A DNA stretch of 64,000 bases from Udaeobacter sp025935755 (GCA_036278715.1 DASUKN010000061.1:1-64000), one strand, 5' to 3'; shown: positions 52,674 to 62,982, counted from the first letter of the stretch. Notes: a model not told the origin generated them from the sequence alone. Numbers and translations are program-made.

Positions 52674-54407
52674 ATGCTTCGATCGGGCTATCCTCGCCTG
52701 GTTCTTCTCGTCGCACTGACCAACATTCTTCTCGGCCTGCGGGTCGTGAACTGCGGCACTGCTCCCGAACCAGGGGATTTGCGCGGGGTCGGCAAAGTCA
52801 CGTTCCCAATCACATGCGCAGCTGAAGTCCAATCGGATTTCGCTCGTGGGGTGGCGTTGCTGCATTCGTTCTTCTACGAAGAAGCGCGCCGCGTTTTTAC
52901 TTCAGTAGCCGAGCGCGACCCAAACTGCGCGATGGCTCAATGGGGAATTGCCATGACTTGGTGGCATCCCATTTGGACACCGCCGACTCCGGACGAAATG
53001 CAAGCAGGCAAAGCTGCCATCGAAAAAGCGATGTCGATGAAGGCCAGATCGGATCGTGAACGGGGATTCATTACTGCGCTGAATACCTATTACAATACGA
53101 CCGACAGTTCGAGCCCGGCTCCCGTTGGACAATCATGTCACGGTCCCGTCGGACCACGCGATCGCGTAGTCGCGTACGAAAACGCAATGCAGCAGTTGCA
53201 CGACAAATATCCGGATGATTTCGAGGTGCAAACCTTCTACGCCTTCGCGGTGCTCTCCACCGGTTACGCGACGCCTAACGACACGAGTTTATCCAAACAA
53301 CTCCAGGCAGCCGCAATCCTGGAGAAGCTCTGGAAACAAAACGCAAATCATCCCGGAGCGGTTCACTATCTCATTCATTCCTACGATTATCCTCAATTCG
53401 CCGAGCGCGGACTGACTGCAGCCAAGACGTATGACTCGATTGCGCCTTGGGTACCGCACGCGTTGCATATGCCGTCACACATCTTCACCCGTTTGGGAAT
53501 GTGGGACGAATCGATCGCCGCGAATCGCGCTTCAGCTGAAGCGTCGCGCGCTTACGCAACCATGCGCCATCGCGATGCGACGGAAGCGGAGGAATTACAT
53601 GCGCTCGATTACCTGGCCTATTCATATTTGCAGGAAGCCCGGGACAGCGCGGCGAAAAAGATCGTCGACGCTGCAGCGAAAGTACGAAAGACCAACCCGG
53701 AACTCGAATTCAGCGCTGCTTACGCGTTGGCTGCGATCCCAACGCGCTATGCGTTCGAGCGCAACGATTGGGCTGCGGCGGCAAACTTATCCATCCCCAA
53801 TGTCCCGCACTGGTCTTCGTTCCCTTTCATGGAAGCGCTCATCGAGTACGGTCACGCGCTCGGACGCGCGCATACCGGCGATCTCGAAGGGGCGCGAAAA
53901 GCGATTGCGCGAATGCAGGAATTACGCGACGCGACCAAAGAACCGAAGTTCGATTATTTCAAAAGTCATCTCGACCTGCAGATGCAAGCGGCTTCAGCAT
54001 GGGTAGCAGCAACTGAAGGCAACAAAAGCGAAGCGATCGATATGCTGCGGCGGGGCGCCGATTCCGAAGACAAACTCGGCAAACATCCGGTGTCGCCCGG
54101 AGCATTCGTCCCGATCCGCGAACAACTAGGCACGCTGTTGCTGGAAATGGGAAAACCGACCGAGGCACAGCGAGAGTTTGAGGCCGCGCTCAAGATCTAT
54201 CCGGGCCGGTTCAGAGGCTTGTACGGAGCGGCGCAAGCCGCTGAGCAAGCCGGTGACAAGGAAGAAGCAAACCGCTATTACACGAAACTAGCCGCACAAA
54301 CCTCAAAAGCCGGCGGTTCACGAGATGAACTGAATCACGTTCGCAAATTCCTTTCCGCTCAAGCTAAAGCAGCAGGTGGGAACGGTGTTGCCAGCGTTCG
54401 CGAGTAG
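52674..54407 (+). CDS. Large exported TPR protein
   Basis: 577 residues. Signal-anchor-like N-terminus (LVLLVALTNILLGLRVV), then TPR-type helical repeats: FARGVALLHSFFYEEARRVFTSVAERDPNCAMAQWGIAM near the start, PGAVHYLIHSYDYPQFAERGLTAAKTY in the middle (a motif of this particular exported TPR family), and LLLEMGKPTEAQREFEAALKIYPGRF at the end. The ALHMPSHIFTRLGMWDESIAAN block is highly characteristic of homologues annotated only as TPR proteins. No enzyme motif. Contains a copy of the dispersed word (53273). Function unknown, probably periplasmic. Confidence 0.82.
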   Translation: MLRSGYPRLVLLVALTNILLGLRVVNCGTAPEPGDLRGVGKVTFPITCAAEVQSDFARGVALLHSFFYEEARRVFTSVAERDPNCAMAQWGIAMTWWHPIWTPPTPDEMQAGKAAIEKAMSMKARSDRERGFITALNTYYNTTDSSSPAPVGQSCHGPVGPRDRVVAYENAMQQLHDKYPDDFEVQTFYAFAVLSTGYATPNDTSLSKQLQAAAILEKLWKQNANHPGAVHYLIHSYDYPQFAERGLTAAKTYDSIAPWVPHALHMPSHIFTRLGMWDESIAANRASAEASRAYATMRHRDATEAEELHALDYLAYSYLQEARDSAAKKIVDAAAKVRKTNPELEFSAAYALAAIPTRYAFERNDWAAAANLSIPNVPHWSSFPFMEALIEYGHALGRAHTGDLEGARKAIARMQELRDATKEPKFDYFKSHLDLQMQAASAWVAATEGNKSEAIDMLRRGADSEDKLGKHPVSPGAFVPIREQLGTLLLEMGKPTEAQREFEAALKIYPGRFRGLYGAAQAAEQAGDKEEANRYYTKLAAQTSKAGGSRDELNHVRKFLSAQAKAAGGNGVASVRE

Positions 54408-54660
54408 TCGGTCACTCCAAACACAGCTGCTGTACTCGCGGACTGCTGTCGACGCGACAAATCCGGTACAATCGATCGCGCTCTTTAGTCGAGTGGACTC
54501 TTCATAGCGATGCCCGGTTTGTTGAGGTCAAATCTGTAGCAGCGCGGGCTAGCGCTAGTGGCGGCTGAGCTACGTCTCGTTAGAGGGGATTCACAATACC
54601 TTCCGCGGATTCTGCGTATTTTTTCTCCACACTGCGATGACAAGTGATATAAAGGGCTCG

Positions 54661-55938
54661 ATGAGACGACGCACACGTTTTGCGATCGGATTGCTGCTCT
54701 GCGCAGTCGCACTTCCAGCGCACCCAGCCACCATAACTGTCACCAATACAAACGACAGCGGAGCGGGCTCATTGCGTCAGGCACTCGCCGTGGCGCATGA
54801 TGGCGATAGAATTACTTTTGCGGTCAGTGGGACGATCACGCTGACCAGCGGTGCACTTGTGGTCGCCGAGAGCGTCACGATTTCAGGCCCTGGCGCCGAC
54901 CAGCTCTCGATTGTCGGCATCCCCTTTCAATCTGTTTTCGCGGTCGCAGCTGCGACGATCTCAGGCCTGACCATTAGGAACGGTGCGGTTGGGATTGATA
55001 ATTTCGGCGGCGGCACGGTCAAGAATTGCGTCATAAGCGGCATGTCAGTTGCCGGGATCCACAACGTGTCCAGCCTGACGGTCGTCAATAGTAATGTAAG
55101 TGACAACGACGGCTGGGGTATTTATAACATTACCGGCGAATTTGGAGTTGTGACCGCGACGATCCTCAGCACGACGGTGAGCGGTAATCCGTTCGGCGGT
55201 GTTGTCGCTGCACCGAGCTTTTTTGGCGGCCGTGCATACATCACGATTACCGATTGCACCATCAGCGGCAACTCGGGTGGGATCGTTGGTGCTGCCACCT
55301 TACTGACCGTCGCCAATAGCACTATTAGCGGCAATTCAGCTGGAACGAGCGGGGGCGGTATCTCGGTCTCGCCGGGGCCTGTTGGTGTGAAGCTGGATTC
55401 CAGCATTGTGAATAGCACCATTAGCGGCAATTCAGCTGGAACGAGCGGTGGCGGTATCTCCACTTCCACTACGCTGCGCGTTGCAAATTGCACGATCACC
55501 GGCAACTCGGCACCTTCTGGCGGGGGAATTTATAACGTGGGATCAATTGAGGTCTCCAACACAATCCTGAATGCCGGCGCGTCGGGCGAAAACATCTTCA
55601 ATGATGGCGGCACCATCACGTCGCTCGGATATAACCTCAGCAGCGATGACGGCGGCGGTTATTTGACCGGCCCCGGCGATCAGATCAATACCGACCCGTT
55701 GATTGGTCCCTTGCAGGATAACGGCGGCCCGACCTTAACGCACGCATTGTTGCCTGCCAGTCCAGCGATCGACGCCGGCGATCCGAACTTCGCTCCACCG
55801 CCTTCTAACGACCAGCGAGACTGCCATTTCGATCGCGTGTTCAACGGTCGCATCGATATCGGTTCATTTGAGACGCAACCGCCACCCCGCCCGTGTTCGA
55901 CGCCACGTCCGCGCCCAACGCCAGCGCCTCGCCCGTAG
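54661..55938 (+). CDS. Choice-of-anchor-Q beta-helix protein 1
   Basis: 425 residues from the ATG before the signal peptide (about 1-22). ATITVTNTNDSGAGSLRQAL is the typical first strand of right-handed beta-helix surface proteins; then many NSTISGN/NCTITGNSA-type coils, and finally TDPLIGPLQDNGGPTLTHAL with SPAIDAGDP, the choice-of-anchor-Q C-terminal signature. The tail is a Pro/Arg run (PRPRPTPAPRP) likely to serve as an attachment or sorting signal. A paralogue lies at 57690; both share even the first 24 bp after the stop codon. Surface adhesin or polysaccharide-binding role is likely but unproven. Confidence 0.85.
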   Translation: MRRRTRFAIGLLLCAVALPAHPATITVTNTNDSGAGSLRQALAVAHDGDRITFAVSGTITLTSGALVVAESVTISGPGADQLSIVGIPFQSVFAVAAATISGLTIRNGAVGIDNFGGGTVKNCVISGMSVAGIHNVSSLTVVNSNVSDNDGWGIYNITGEFGVVTATILSTTVSGNPFGGVVAAPSFFGGRAYITITDCTISGNSGGIVGAATLLTVANSTISGNSAGTSGGGISVSPGPVGVKLDSSIVNSTISGNSAGTSGGGISTSTTLRVANCTITGNSAPSGGGIYNVGSIEVSNTILNAGASGENIFNDGGTITSLGYNLSSDDGGGYLTGPGDQINTDPLIGPLQDNGGPTLTHALLPASPAIDAGDPNFAPPPSNDQRDCHFDRVFNGRIDIGSFETQPPPRPCSTPRPRPTPAPRP

Positions 55939-56284
55939 TTCAACCAGCTTCATCTAACCCCTATGAAGGGTGTCAAAGGTAAAGTTTCGAGTTGTGGTTA
56001 CATGGGTTGGTGAGGGTTTAGGGTTGGGATGAACTTTAGGAACGCTTCCGCTTCTGTTGCACGCTGAGTTCTTCAGCGGCTGATACTCCTATCCGCGCAT
56101 GTCGATTATTTTTCATGACAGCGCAATGTGACTTATTCCGTCTCGATGAAGCGGAACGTGGGCGCGGCTCAATCTAAAGCGACGAAGCTCGTCGTTGTAT
56201 ACTTACGGTTCAGGTTAGACCACGGGCACACGCCACGTTCCAAAGGGTTGAGTTCAATGGGCTATGAGTCGTTAGGCCGTACGC
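55939..56284. other. Right-hand flank of the IS110 element
   Basis: Starts with the 24-bp 3' flank shared by the two beta-helix genes (TAGTTCAACCAGC, TTCATCTAACC), then 300 bp without a gene before the transposase stop. One copy of the dispersed 9-mer at 56269. The exact IS end is not recognisable: IS110 elements lack terminal inverted repeats. Confidence 0.5.
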
Positions 56285-57430
56285 TTAACGCTCTTTGTTC
56301 TGTTCCCCTCGAACAACCAAACTCTCTGAGTTGTGGAGCCCGAGTTGAGCGGGGCTACAGCGCCCGGTATGGATCCGCCATAGATCGACTGCCAGGTGCC
56401 GGGCTACAGCTACAATCGCTTTTTTGCGTTGCGCACCGGTAGCGCGTGCGCCTTTAGCAAGGATGGCCAGTCGCTTGTTCACCGGCGGATAATTGGGTTG
56501 GAAACGTACCATCCGCCACGCACATTCCACCAGCGCTGCACGCAATCGCGGATTACCGCGTTTGGTGACGCTGCCCGGCACTCGTTTGGTGCCGCTGGTG
56601 TGTTCGCCCGGACACAGTCCGGTGTAAGAACTGATGGCGCGCCGATTACTAAAACGTTCCCACGAGCAGATCTCGCGCGTCATTACCACCGTGGTCAATT
56701 TACCCACCCCAGCGGGAATATCCGCCGGAGCAGCTGCTTGCAGTTCGGTGCTCAAAGCGTCGATCTGTTGTTGTAGGGTGAGCAATGCCGACCGATGGAC
56801 TTCCAGTCGAACACAGACCCACTCCGGTAAATGTTTGATCAAACGCGACCAGGTTTGATTTTTCCACCAATGCGCCGGGGCCGGGAGCGTGTGATTAACC
56901 AGTAAACTGCGCCCTTGAGCCTCCAGCTTGTGCCGATGACGCACCAATTGTTCGCGCTGCCGCGAAACATGTCGCGCTTGTTCCTCCTCTTCAGTAGGCA
57001 CACGAATCACCGCCAGTTCCCGGGTATTCCCATCCAGGTAACGCGACAGCCGCTGGCACAACGTCGCAGCATCGCGCGGATCAGTCTTTACGCGCGTAAA
57101 CTGCTCGTCGAGTTTGCGCGGCGCGATTACGTAGCAATGCGCTCCGAGTGCTATTAACTCCCGGTAGAGGCCGAAGCCAAAGCCGCACGCTTCGTAAACT
57201 ACATGCACCGTGTGACCGGCACGCAGGAGTTGCTCCACCCATGGCACAAACTCTCGCGGTGCCAGTCGACGCGCGGGCTTGGGCAGCAAGTGACCGTATT
57301 GGGCCACCGCCACGTACTGCCGCGCATGCACATCCAGACCAATCTTGATCCCAGCAGCGCACCTTTGTATTTTAGTTCTGGCAACCTCGGGTGAGGCTGC
57401 CCCTTCGTAATGAACGATTGTATTTGTCAT
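56285..57430 (-). mobile_element. IS110-family transposase (DEDD recombinase)
   Basis: 381 residues. N-terminal DEDD/RuvC-like domain: KIGLDVHARQYVAVAQYG with the first Asp, VVYEACGFGFGLYREL with Glu, and VKTDPRDAATLCQRL with the last two Asp. The C-terminal Tnp20 domain includes GKLTTVVMTREICSWERFSNRRAISSYTGLCPGEHTSG with the catalytic-serine region and KRGNPRLRAALVECAWRMV. The full length and intact motifs suggest an active or recently active element. It is inserted between two paralogous beta-helix genes on the opposite strand. IS110 enzymes are guided by a bridge RNA from the element's own non-coding end. Confidence 0.9.
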
Positions 57431-57600
57431 AGAGCGGGTGAGTCTAACAACTCGCCCGCTCCCTTACATGCCATCTAATTGAAGCCTCTATCTTCTTTCA
57501 AAGGGGCATTGATTTGGTTCAAAAGGGCGGCAGGTACGCGATCCTCGATCAAGCGGCTTCTCTAGTTAGACTAAGAGCGTCCGTTAGTTTGATAGATGCT
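57431..57600 (-). ncRNA. Candidate bridge-RNA region of the IS110 element
   Basis: Directly upstream of the recombinase start, a 12-bp stem (GAGCGGGTGAGT, 57432-57443, against ACTCGCCCGCTC, 57450-57461; one G-U pair) closes CTAACA. In the IS110 group the bridge RNA is coded in the non-coding segment before the recombinase. The following ~140 bp fit that position, but the guide loops cannot be defined without target comparison. Confidence 0.4.
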
Positions 57601-57689
57601 GAGTCGCATCAGAGCCGCAGCCAAAAGAAGTCTTGATATCTTTGACGCGGTTCGACTAAAAGATAAGGGCTCCATCCTGGGCAAGAAAA

Positions 57690-59048
57690 ATGAAAACGCG
57701 CATTAGTCTCGCGATTAAAGCCCATCTTATTCGAGGCGCGTTTTACTTACTTCTGGTCGCCCCGGTGATCCCATTTCTCTCCGCTCGCGCAAACACCATC
57801 ACCGTTACGAACACAAACGACAGTGGCCCTGGCTCGCTGCGTCAGGCACTTGTCGATGCCAATGATGGTGACACCATCGGCTTTGCGGTAACTGGCACCA
57901 TTAGTTTGACGAGCGGCGAGCTGGTAATCGATAAAAACATAATAATCGGCGGCCCCGGCCCCGGTGTGCTCACGGTTGCCAGATCTCTGCAAGCCGCTGA
58001 CTTCCGCATATTCAATATTTTGCCCAGTCATACGGCCGAAATCGACGGACTAACCATCACCGGCGGCAGCCTTGTCGGTAACGGCGGCGGTATCTCAAGT
58101 GCCGCTACTCTGACGATTAGTAGCTGCGCCATCTCAGCAAATTCTATTACCGCGGACGGCGTCGAGTGTAGCGGGGCCGGTATTTATAACGTCGGAACCA
58201 TGACGATCGTCAATTCCACCGTGAACAACAACCAGGCATTGATTGTGGGGTTCCTCCCGCCCTTTGGCGGCGGCATCTCCAACGACGGCGGGACATTGAC
58301 GATCCAGAACACCACCATTAGCGAAAACACTGTGGCTGGCAGCGGTTCGGGCGGTGGCGTTTATAACGCTGGATCGCTGACGGCAATCAATAGTACGATT
58401 CGAGGCAACACGGGAAGCAGCGGCGGGGGGATCTATGGCGGGGTAGTTACAATTATGAACTGCACAATAAGCGGTAACAGTGCCACGTTTGAAGGTGGTG
58501 GCATTTTTGGCGGTGGCACCATTTCCAACAGCACGATCAGTGGCAACAGGACCCTTGTGGGGCATAGCCGTGGGGGCGGGTTCTCAGGCGGTGGCACCAT
58601 CACCAATAGTACGTTCAGTGACAACGTGTCGGTTAACGGCTCCAATATCTGCGCCACTGTCTCGGTCCAGCTTGGCAATACCATCCTGAAAAGCGGTAGC
58701 ATTTTTGCCCTAGGTGGCGGTACGTTTACTTCGCTCGGTTACAATCTTAGTAGTGACAATGGCGGCGGTTTCCTGACCGGCCCTGGCGACCAGATCAACA
58801 CCGATCCCTTGCTCGGCCCACTCCAGGATAACGGCGGACCAACATTGACTCACGCTCTGTTGCCGGGTAGCCCCGCCATTAACGCAGGCGATCCAAACTT
58901 CACACCGCCGCCAGTCAACGATCAACGCGGCGCACCGTTTGTTCGCGTGTTCCATGGTCGCATCGACATTGGCTCATTTGAAGTGCAGCCAGTAACACGA
59001 CCCACTCCTACAGCAAGACCCCGTCCGACGCCGCTGCCTCGCCCGTAG
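57690..59048 (+). CDS. Choice-of-anchor-Q beta-helix protein 2
   Basis: 452 residues, paralogue of the protein at 54661: same signal peptide type, NTITVTNTNDSGPGSLRQAL opening, N-x-T-I-S-x-N coil repeats (NSTISGN, NCTISGNSA, NTTISENTV) and TDPLLGPLQDNGGPTLTHAL with SPAINAGDP at the end, closing in PRPTPLPRP. It is 27 residues longer; extra coils lie in the middle. The duplication probably predates the IS110 insertion, since the IS lies between them. Start chosen at the ATG of MKTRISLAIKAHL, with a good signal peptide downstream. Confidence 0.86.
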   Translation: MKTRISLAIKAHLIRGAFYLLLVAPVIPFLSARANTITVTNTNDSGPGSLRQALVDANDGDTIGFAVTGTISLTSGELVIDKNIIIGGPGPGVLTVARSLQAADFRIFNILPSHTAEIDGLTITGGSLVGNGGGISSAATLTISSCAISANSITADGVECSGAGIYNVGTMTIVNSTVNNNQALIVGFLPPFGGGISNDGGTLTIQNTTISENTVAGSGSGGGVYNAGSLTAINSTIRGNTGSSGGGIYGGVVTIMNCTISGNSATFEGGGIFGGGTISNSTISGNRTLVGHSRGGGFSGGGTITNSTFSDNVSVNGSNICATVSVQLGNTILKSGSIFALGGGTFTSLGYNLSSDNGGGFLTGPGDQINTDPLLGPLQDNGGPTLTHALLPGSPAINAGDPNFTPPPVNDQRGAPFVRVFHGRIDIGSFEVQPVTRPTPTARPRPTPLPRP

Positions 59049-59237
59049 TTCAACCAGCTTCATCTAACCGATCGATCAAGCCAACGAGCGATATGTTTGA
59101 TGTTCGATGTGTGATGTTTGATGTAGACAAGAGATTCCGCCGTGGCATATCGCTCGTTAGGGGATGAAATGTCATCCCGGATTCTTCGCAGCTGGTTTGA
59201 ATTGCGCGACATCGGTGTAATGGATGTCGCATAGCAG

Positions 59238-60119
59238 GTGGAACAAGAACAAGCTAGTCGCACAGCACTGCTCATAGCTGCGAGCCTCGTCTTGCTGCAT
59301 CATGACACTGAATACTCGCGTCTTGTGTCCAAGACTTCGTCAGATTTATGCGAGCGAGTTCTGGAAAACCATTCATCACAAACACGCTTGTTCGCGAGAA
59401 TGCTTCGACAGAGTTGGTTCCGGCGGATTGCCAGGCTCATTGAGCGTATCACGATCCCCGGCATCCTGGTGCACTACGCCTTGCGGAAGAAATGTATCTG
59501 CGAGTTGTTGCGGTCAGCACTTAATAACGGGGTTACGCAAGTCGTCGTACTCGGCGCAGGCTTCGATCCGCTAAGTTCCGAATTGCAGCGGGAATTTCCA
59601 GACACGCAATCCTGGGAGATCGATCATCCAGCTACACAACGTCACAAAGTGCGCGCCTGTTCCGAAACTGGAGTTGAACGACTGCATTTCGTGGCAATTG
59701 ATTTGAGTACAATGGGTCTCGATAGAGACGCGTTGATCAGCAGTGGGTTCGATCCAACCAAACGCACATTCTGGATCGCCGAAGGTTTACTGATGTATTT
59801 CCCGGCAGACATCGTCTCCTCCTTGATGAAAACGTTGAGCAGCCTGAGTGCTGCCGGAAGCCAGTTTGCGTTTACGTTCATGGAAAAGCAGCACCACGGC
59901 CGCATCCGATTCGATTCGCAAACCAGGCTTGTTGATTGGTGGTTGCGCACTCGAGGTGAGCCGTTTCTGTGGGGAAGTACGCGAAGCGAACTTTCTGAAT
60001 TTATACAGCCGTGGCGCCTGATTCGATTTTTCGACGACAAACATTTGCGAGACATGGCAGCGGATCTCAGTGACCAGATCATTGCAAAAGGCGAGGTAAT
60101 TTGTCTGGCCGCGATCTAA
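59238..60119 (+). CDS. SAM-dependent methyltransferase (leucine carboxyl methyltransferase-like)
   Basis: 293 residues with GTG start. The family is the LCM/PPM1-type class I methyltransferase: VVVLGAGFDPLSSELQREFP is the SAM-binding loop, SWEIDHPATQRHK the acidic loop, and FWIAEGLLMYFP the hallmark of the group. Bacterial members methylate small molecules or protein C-termini; natural substrates are mostly unknown. Twenty-two bp separate its stop from the FAD oxidase gene, so the two are probably one transcript. Confidence 0.82.
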   Translation: MEQEQASRTALLIAASLVLLHHDTEYSRLVSKTSSDLCERVLENHSSQTRLFARMLRQSWFRRIARLIERITIPGILVHYALRKKCICELLRSALNNGVTQVVVLGAGFDPLSSELQREFPDTQSWEIDHPATQRHKVRACSETGVERLHFVAIDLSTMGLDRDALISSGFDPTKRTFWIAEGLLMYFPADIVSSLMKTLSSLSAAGSQFAFTFMEKQHHGRIRFDSQTRLVDWWLRTRGEPFLWGSTRSELSEFIQPWRLIRFFDDKHLRDMAADLSDQIIAKGEVICLAAI

Positions 60120-60141
60120 GCGGGGTCGTTAAGCTTCGGCC

Positions 60142-61605
60142 ATGCTGACCCGGCGTAAATTCATACGGACGGCTGCGCTTTTTGCGCTGGCGCCGCACGC
60201 GTTTTCAGAACGCGAAAGAGAGATTTGGGTCAACGACGTCCATTCGCAACTCAATCGCACTCGCGTTCGCGAACTTCTAAGACCGCACACCAGAGACGAA
60301 CTTGCCGAGATTGTTCGGTCTGCTTCCCGAAACGCCTTGCCGATTTCGGTTTCGGGATGCCGGCACTCGATGGGCGGGCAGCAATTCGCCACGGACAGTA
60401 TCTGCCTCGACACCCGCGGCCTGGATCGTGTGATTTCATTCGATCGCGAACGCGGCTTGCTCGAAGCAGAAGCAGGGATCCAGTGGCCGAAATTGATTCG
60501 CGCATATCTCGATGCCCAGGCAGACGAGACCAAGCAATGGGGAATTGCACAGAAACAAACCGGGGCCGACACATTCACACTGGGCGGAAGTCTGTCGTCC
60601 AACGTGCACGGGCGTGGCCTAACGATGAAGCCGCTTATCTCCAACATCGAATCGTTCAGTATGATCACCGCCGATGGAAAATCGATTCGCTGCTCGCGCA
60701 ATGAAAATAGTGAGTTGTTTCGATCAGCGATCGGTGGCTACGGCCTTTTCGGATTGATTGGGACCGTAACGCTTCAGCTCGTACTGCGGCAAAAATTAAG
60801 GCGCGTAGTCGAGATTGTTCGCGCAAGCGATTTGCCCAAGCGGTTCGACGAACGGATTGCGCAAGATTTTCTTTACGGCGATTTTCAATTTTCGGTCGAT
60901 GAAAAATCGCCAGACTTTCTTCAGCGCGGGGTGTTTTCCTGCTACGAACCGATCAGCCTCGACGAACCAGTTGTGGCCAAAAAAGAATTGCGCGATGACG
61001 ACTGGCTGGAGTTGCTACGACTCGCCTACACCGATCGCGAAAAAGCTTTCAACCGGTACAGCGACTATTATCTCTCGACAAATGGACAGACTTACTGGTC
61101 CGACACGAACCAGCTAAGCGCATATCTTCCGAATTATGCGCAGAAGATCCGCAACCAAATCGGTGGTGACGAATCGAGTCTGATCATCACCGAGATCTAT
61201 GTTCCGCGCCCGGACCTTCCCGGTTTTCTAGCGCAGGCAGCGGATTTGTTGCGTTCGAATTGCACAACCGTCATTTACGGCACCGTTCGATTGATCGAAA
61301 AAGATAACGAGAGCTTTCTTGCATGGGCCAGAGAACCCTACGCCTGCATCATCTTCAATTTGTTAACGGTCCATACGCCAGGCGGAATTGAAGCGTCTGC
61401 TCGCTCGTTCCGCGGCTTAATCGATTTGGCGATCTCTCGCGGCGGAAGTTATTACCTGACGTATCACAAGTTCGCGAAACCCGAGCAGGTTTTGGCATGT
61501 TATCCGCAATTCAAAGAATTTTTGAATTTGAAACAAAAGTACGATCCGGCTGAACGTTTTCAGAGCGATTGGTATCGCTACTATCGAAAGCTCTTCGCCA
61601 GCTGA
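60142..61605 (+). CDS. FAD-linked oxidase (Tat-exported, D-arabinonolactone-oxidase-like)
   Basis: 487 residues. Twin-arginine signal RRKFIRTAALFALAPHAFS (4-22), so it is folded with FAD before export. The FAD-binding PCMH domain is clear: ISVSGCRHSMGGQQFATDSI, then TFTLGGSLSSNVHGRGLTMKPL, IGGYGLFGLIGTVTLQLVL; the C-terminal part ends in KYDPAERFQSDWYRYYRK, as in aldonolactone oxidases. Presumed to oxidise a sugar lactone or alcohol in the periplasm. The dispersed 9-mer at 60617 codes for GLTM in the FAD domain. Operon with the methyltransferase. Confidence 0.85.
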   Translation: MLTRRKFIRTAALFALAPHAFSEREREIWVNDVHSQLNRTRVRELLRPHTRDELAEIVRSASRNALPISVSGCRHSMGGQQFATDSICLDTRGLDRVISFDRERGLLEAEAGIQWPKLIRAYLDAQADETKQWGIAQKQTGADTFTLGGSLSSNVHGRGLTMKPLISNIESFSMITADGKSIRCSRNENSELFRSAIGGYGLFGLIGTVTLQLVLRQKLRRVVEIVRASDLPKRFDERIAQDFLYGDFQFSVDEKSPDFLQRGVFSCYEPISLDEPVVAKKELRDDDWLELLRLAYTDREKAFNRYSDYYLSTNGQTYWSDTNQLSAYLPNYAQKIRNQIGGDESSLIITEIYVPRPDLPGFLAQAADLLRSNCTTVIYGTVRLIEKDNESFLAWAREPYACIIFNLLTVHTPGGIEASARSFRGLIDLAISRGGSYYLTYHKFAKPEQVLACYPQFKEFLNLKQKYDPAERFQSDWYRYYRKLFAS

Positions 61606-61662
61606 TAAAGTCTCTGTCATGTTGAGCGAAGCAAAAGGTACCGCGACCCTGTGGCTTGGGAT

Positions 61663-61697
61663 GCCGGAGGCCGCAAGCGGGACGCATGCGCTACATT
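61663..61697. repeat. Partial REP-like unit before the M48 gene
   Basis: GCCGGAGGCCGCAAGCGGGA followed by CGCATGCGCTAC, the right half of the hairpin found in the 252-bp array. It ends 10 bp before the likely start codon of the M48 gene. Confidence 0.6.
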
Positions 61698-61707
61698 AAT
61701 AAATTTG

Positions 61708-62982
61708 ATGTCGCTGATCGCCGTCATCGCATTGGTTCTGATTCTCGCACGCACGACTGCAGAGTTGTGGCTGAGCCGTGTCAATCAACGGCATGTACGA
61801 GCGCATACCGCCGAAGTGCCGGCTGCATTTCGCGAAACGGTTGATAAACCGACCTATCGGCGATCGGTCGATTACACTCTCGCCAAGAGCCGGTTTGGGG
61901 AGGTCGTCACCGTGTTTGATGCGGCGCTTCTCATCGGCCTTTTGTTTAGCGGTATTTTGCCGTGGGCGTTCGGAAAATTCACGACAGCTTTCGGCACGTC
62001 CATTTGGGCAATGGCCAGTTTTCTTTTTGCTACAGGAATTGCATTAAGCATCATCAGTTTGCCATTCACGTGGTACGCGCAATTCAAACTGGAAGATCGA
62101 TTCGGCTTCAATACGACAACGTTGAAGACGTGGGTGCTTGATCGTCTGAAAGGATTTCTACTGGCGGTGTTGCTCGCGTTTCCACTGCTTGCACTGGTAT
62201 TGAAGCTGATCGAGTGGACTGGCCCAAACTGGTGGATTTGGGCGGCGACGCTGGTTATCGCGTTTCAATTGCTTTTAATGCTCATTGCGCCTGCAGTGAT
62301 CATGCCGCTCTTCAACAAGTTCACGCCGCTGCCGGAAGGTTCCGTTTTACGCGAACGTCTCTTTGCACTGGCGCGTCGCACCGATTTTCCTACCCGTAGC
62401 ATCGAAGTAATGGACGGCAGTAAGCGGTCGCATCATTCCAACGCCTTCTTCACCGGGTTCGGACGTTTTCGTAAAATTGTGCTTTTCGACACGCTGGTGG
62501 CACAGCTTGCCGAACCGGAACTGGAATCCGTTCTGGCGCATGAGATCGGCCATTACAAAAAACGTCACGTATTGAAATCGATCGGCGTTTCAATCGCTGG
62601 TGTGTTCATAGGTTTCGCGGTTGTCGCATGGCTGGCGCGTCAGGAGTGGTTTTATCGCGCATTCGGGTTCGAGTATCACGCGGGTTTTGCGGCGTCCCGC
62701 GCAGGCGGGATCGTGCCGGCGATGCTGCTGTTCGCCATGCTGGCCGGGACGATCAGTTTTTGGGTTTCCCCGCTGGTTCATCTCTGGTCGCGCCGGTTTG
62801 AGTACGAGGCAGACGCCTTTGCTCGCGAGACCATGGGAGAGGCGCGACCGCTCATTCAAGCATTGCGCAAATTGACCGAGAAAAACCTGAGCAACCTCAC
62901 CCCGCACCCGTTCTACAGCTGGTTTTACTATTCACACCCAACCCTGCTCGAACGGGAACGCGCGCTGGAGCGAACTGGTTGA
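61708..62982 (+). CDS. M48-family membrane protease (Ste24/CAAX protease-like)
   Basis: 424 residues. Several membrane helices in the N-terminal half (ALVLILARTTAEL, FDAALLIGLLFSGILPWAF, etc.), the zinc motif HEIGH (His278, Glu279, His282) on a helix, and a third ligand in FEYEADAFA. FFTGFGRFRKIVLFDTLVAQL and PHPFYSWFYYSHPTLLERERAL are shared with Ste24-type enzymes, which degrade misfolded or prenylated membrane proteins. The longer frame from 61651 (MAWDAGGRKRDACATL) is translated REP sequence; start placed at 61708. Confidence 0.88.
   Translation: MSLIAVIALVLILARTTAELWLSRVNQRHVRAHTAEVPAAFRETVDKPTYRRSVDYTLAKSRFGEVVTVFDAALLIGLLFSGILPWAFGKFTTAFGTSIWAMASFLFATGIALSIISLPFTWYAQFKLEDRFGFNTTTLKTWVLDRLKGFLLAVLLAFPLLALVLKLIEWTGPNWWIWAATLVIAFQLLLMLIAPAVIMPLFNKFTPLPEGSVLRERLFALARRTDFPTRSIEVMDGSKRSHHSNAFFTGFGRFRKIVLFDTLVAQLAEPELESVLAHEIGHYKKRHVLKSIGVSIAGVFIGFAVVAWLARQEWFYRAFGFEYHAGFAASRAGGIVPAMLLFAMLAGTISFWVSPLVHLWSRRFEYEADAFARETMGEARPLIQALRKLTEKNLSNLTPHPFYSWFYYSHPTLLERERALERTG

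Noticed and set aside
61651..61707. Longer N-terminus of the M48 protease
   Set aside because: Encodes GRKRDACATL, the translated REP hairpin; the membrane protein starts at 61708.
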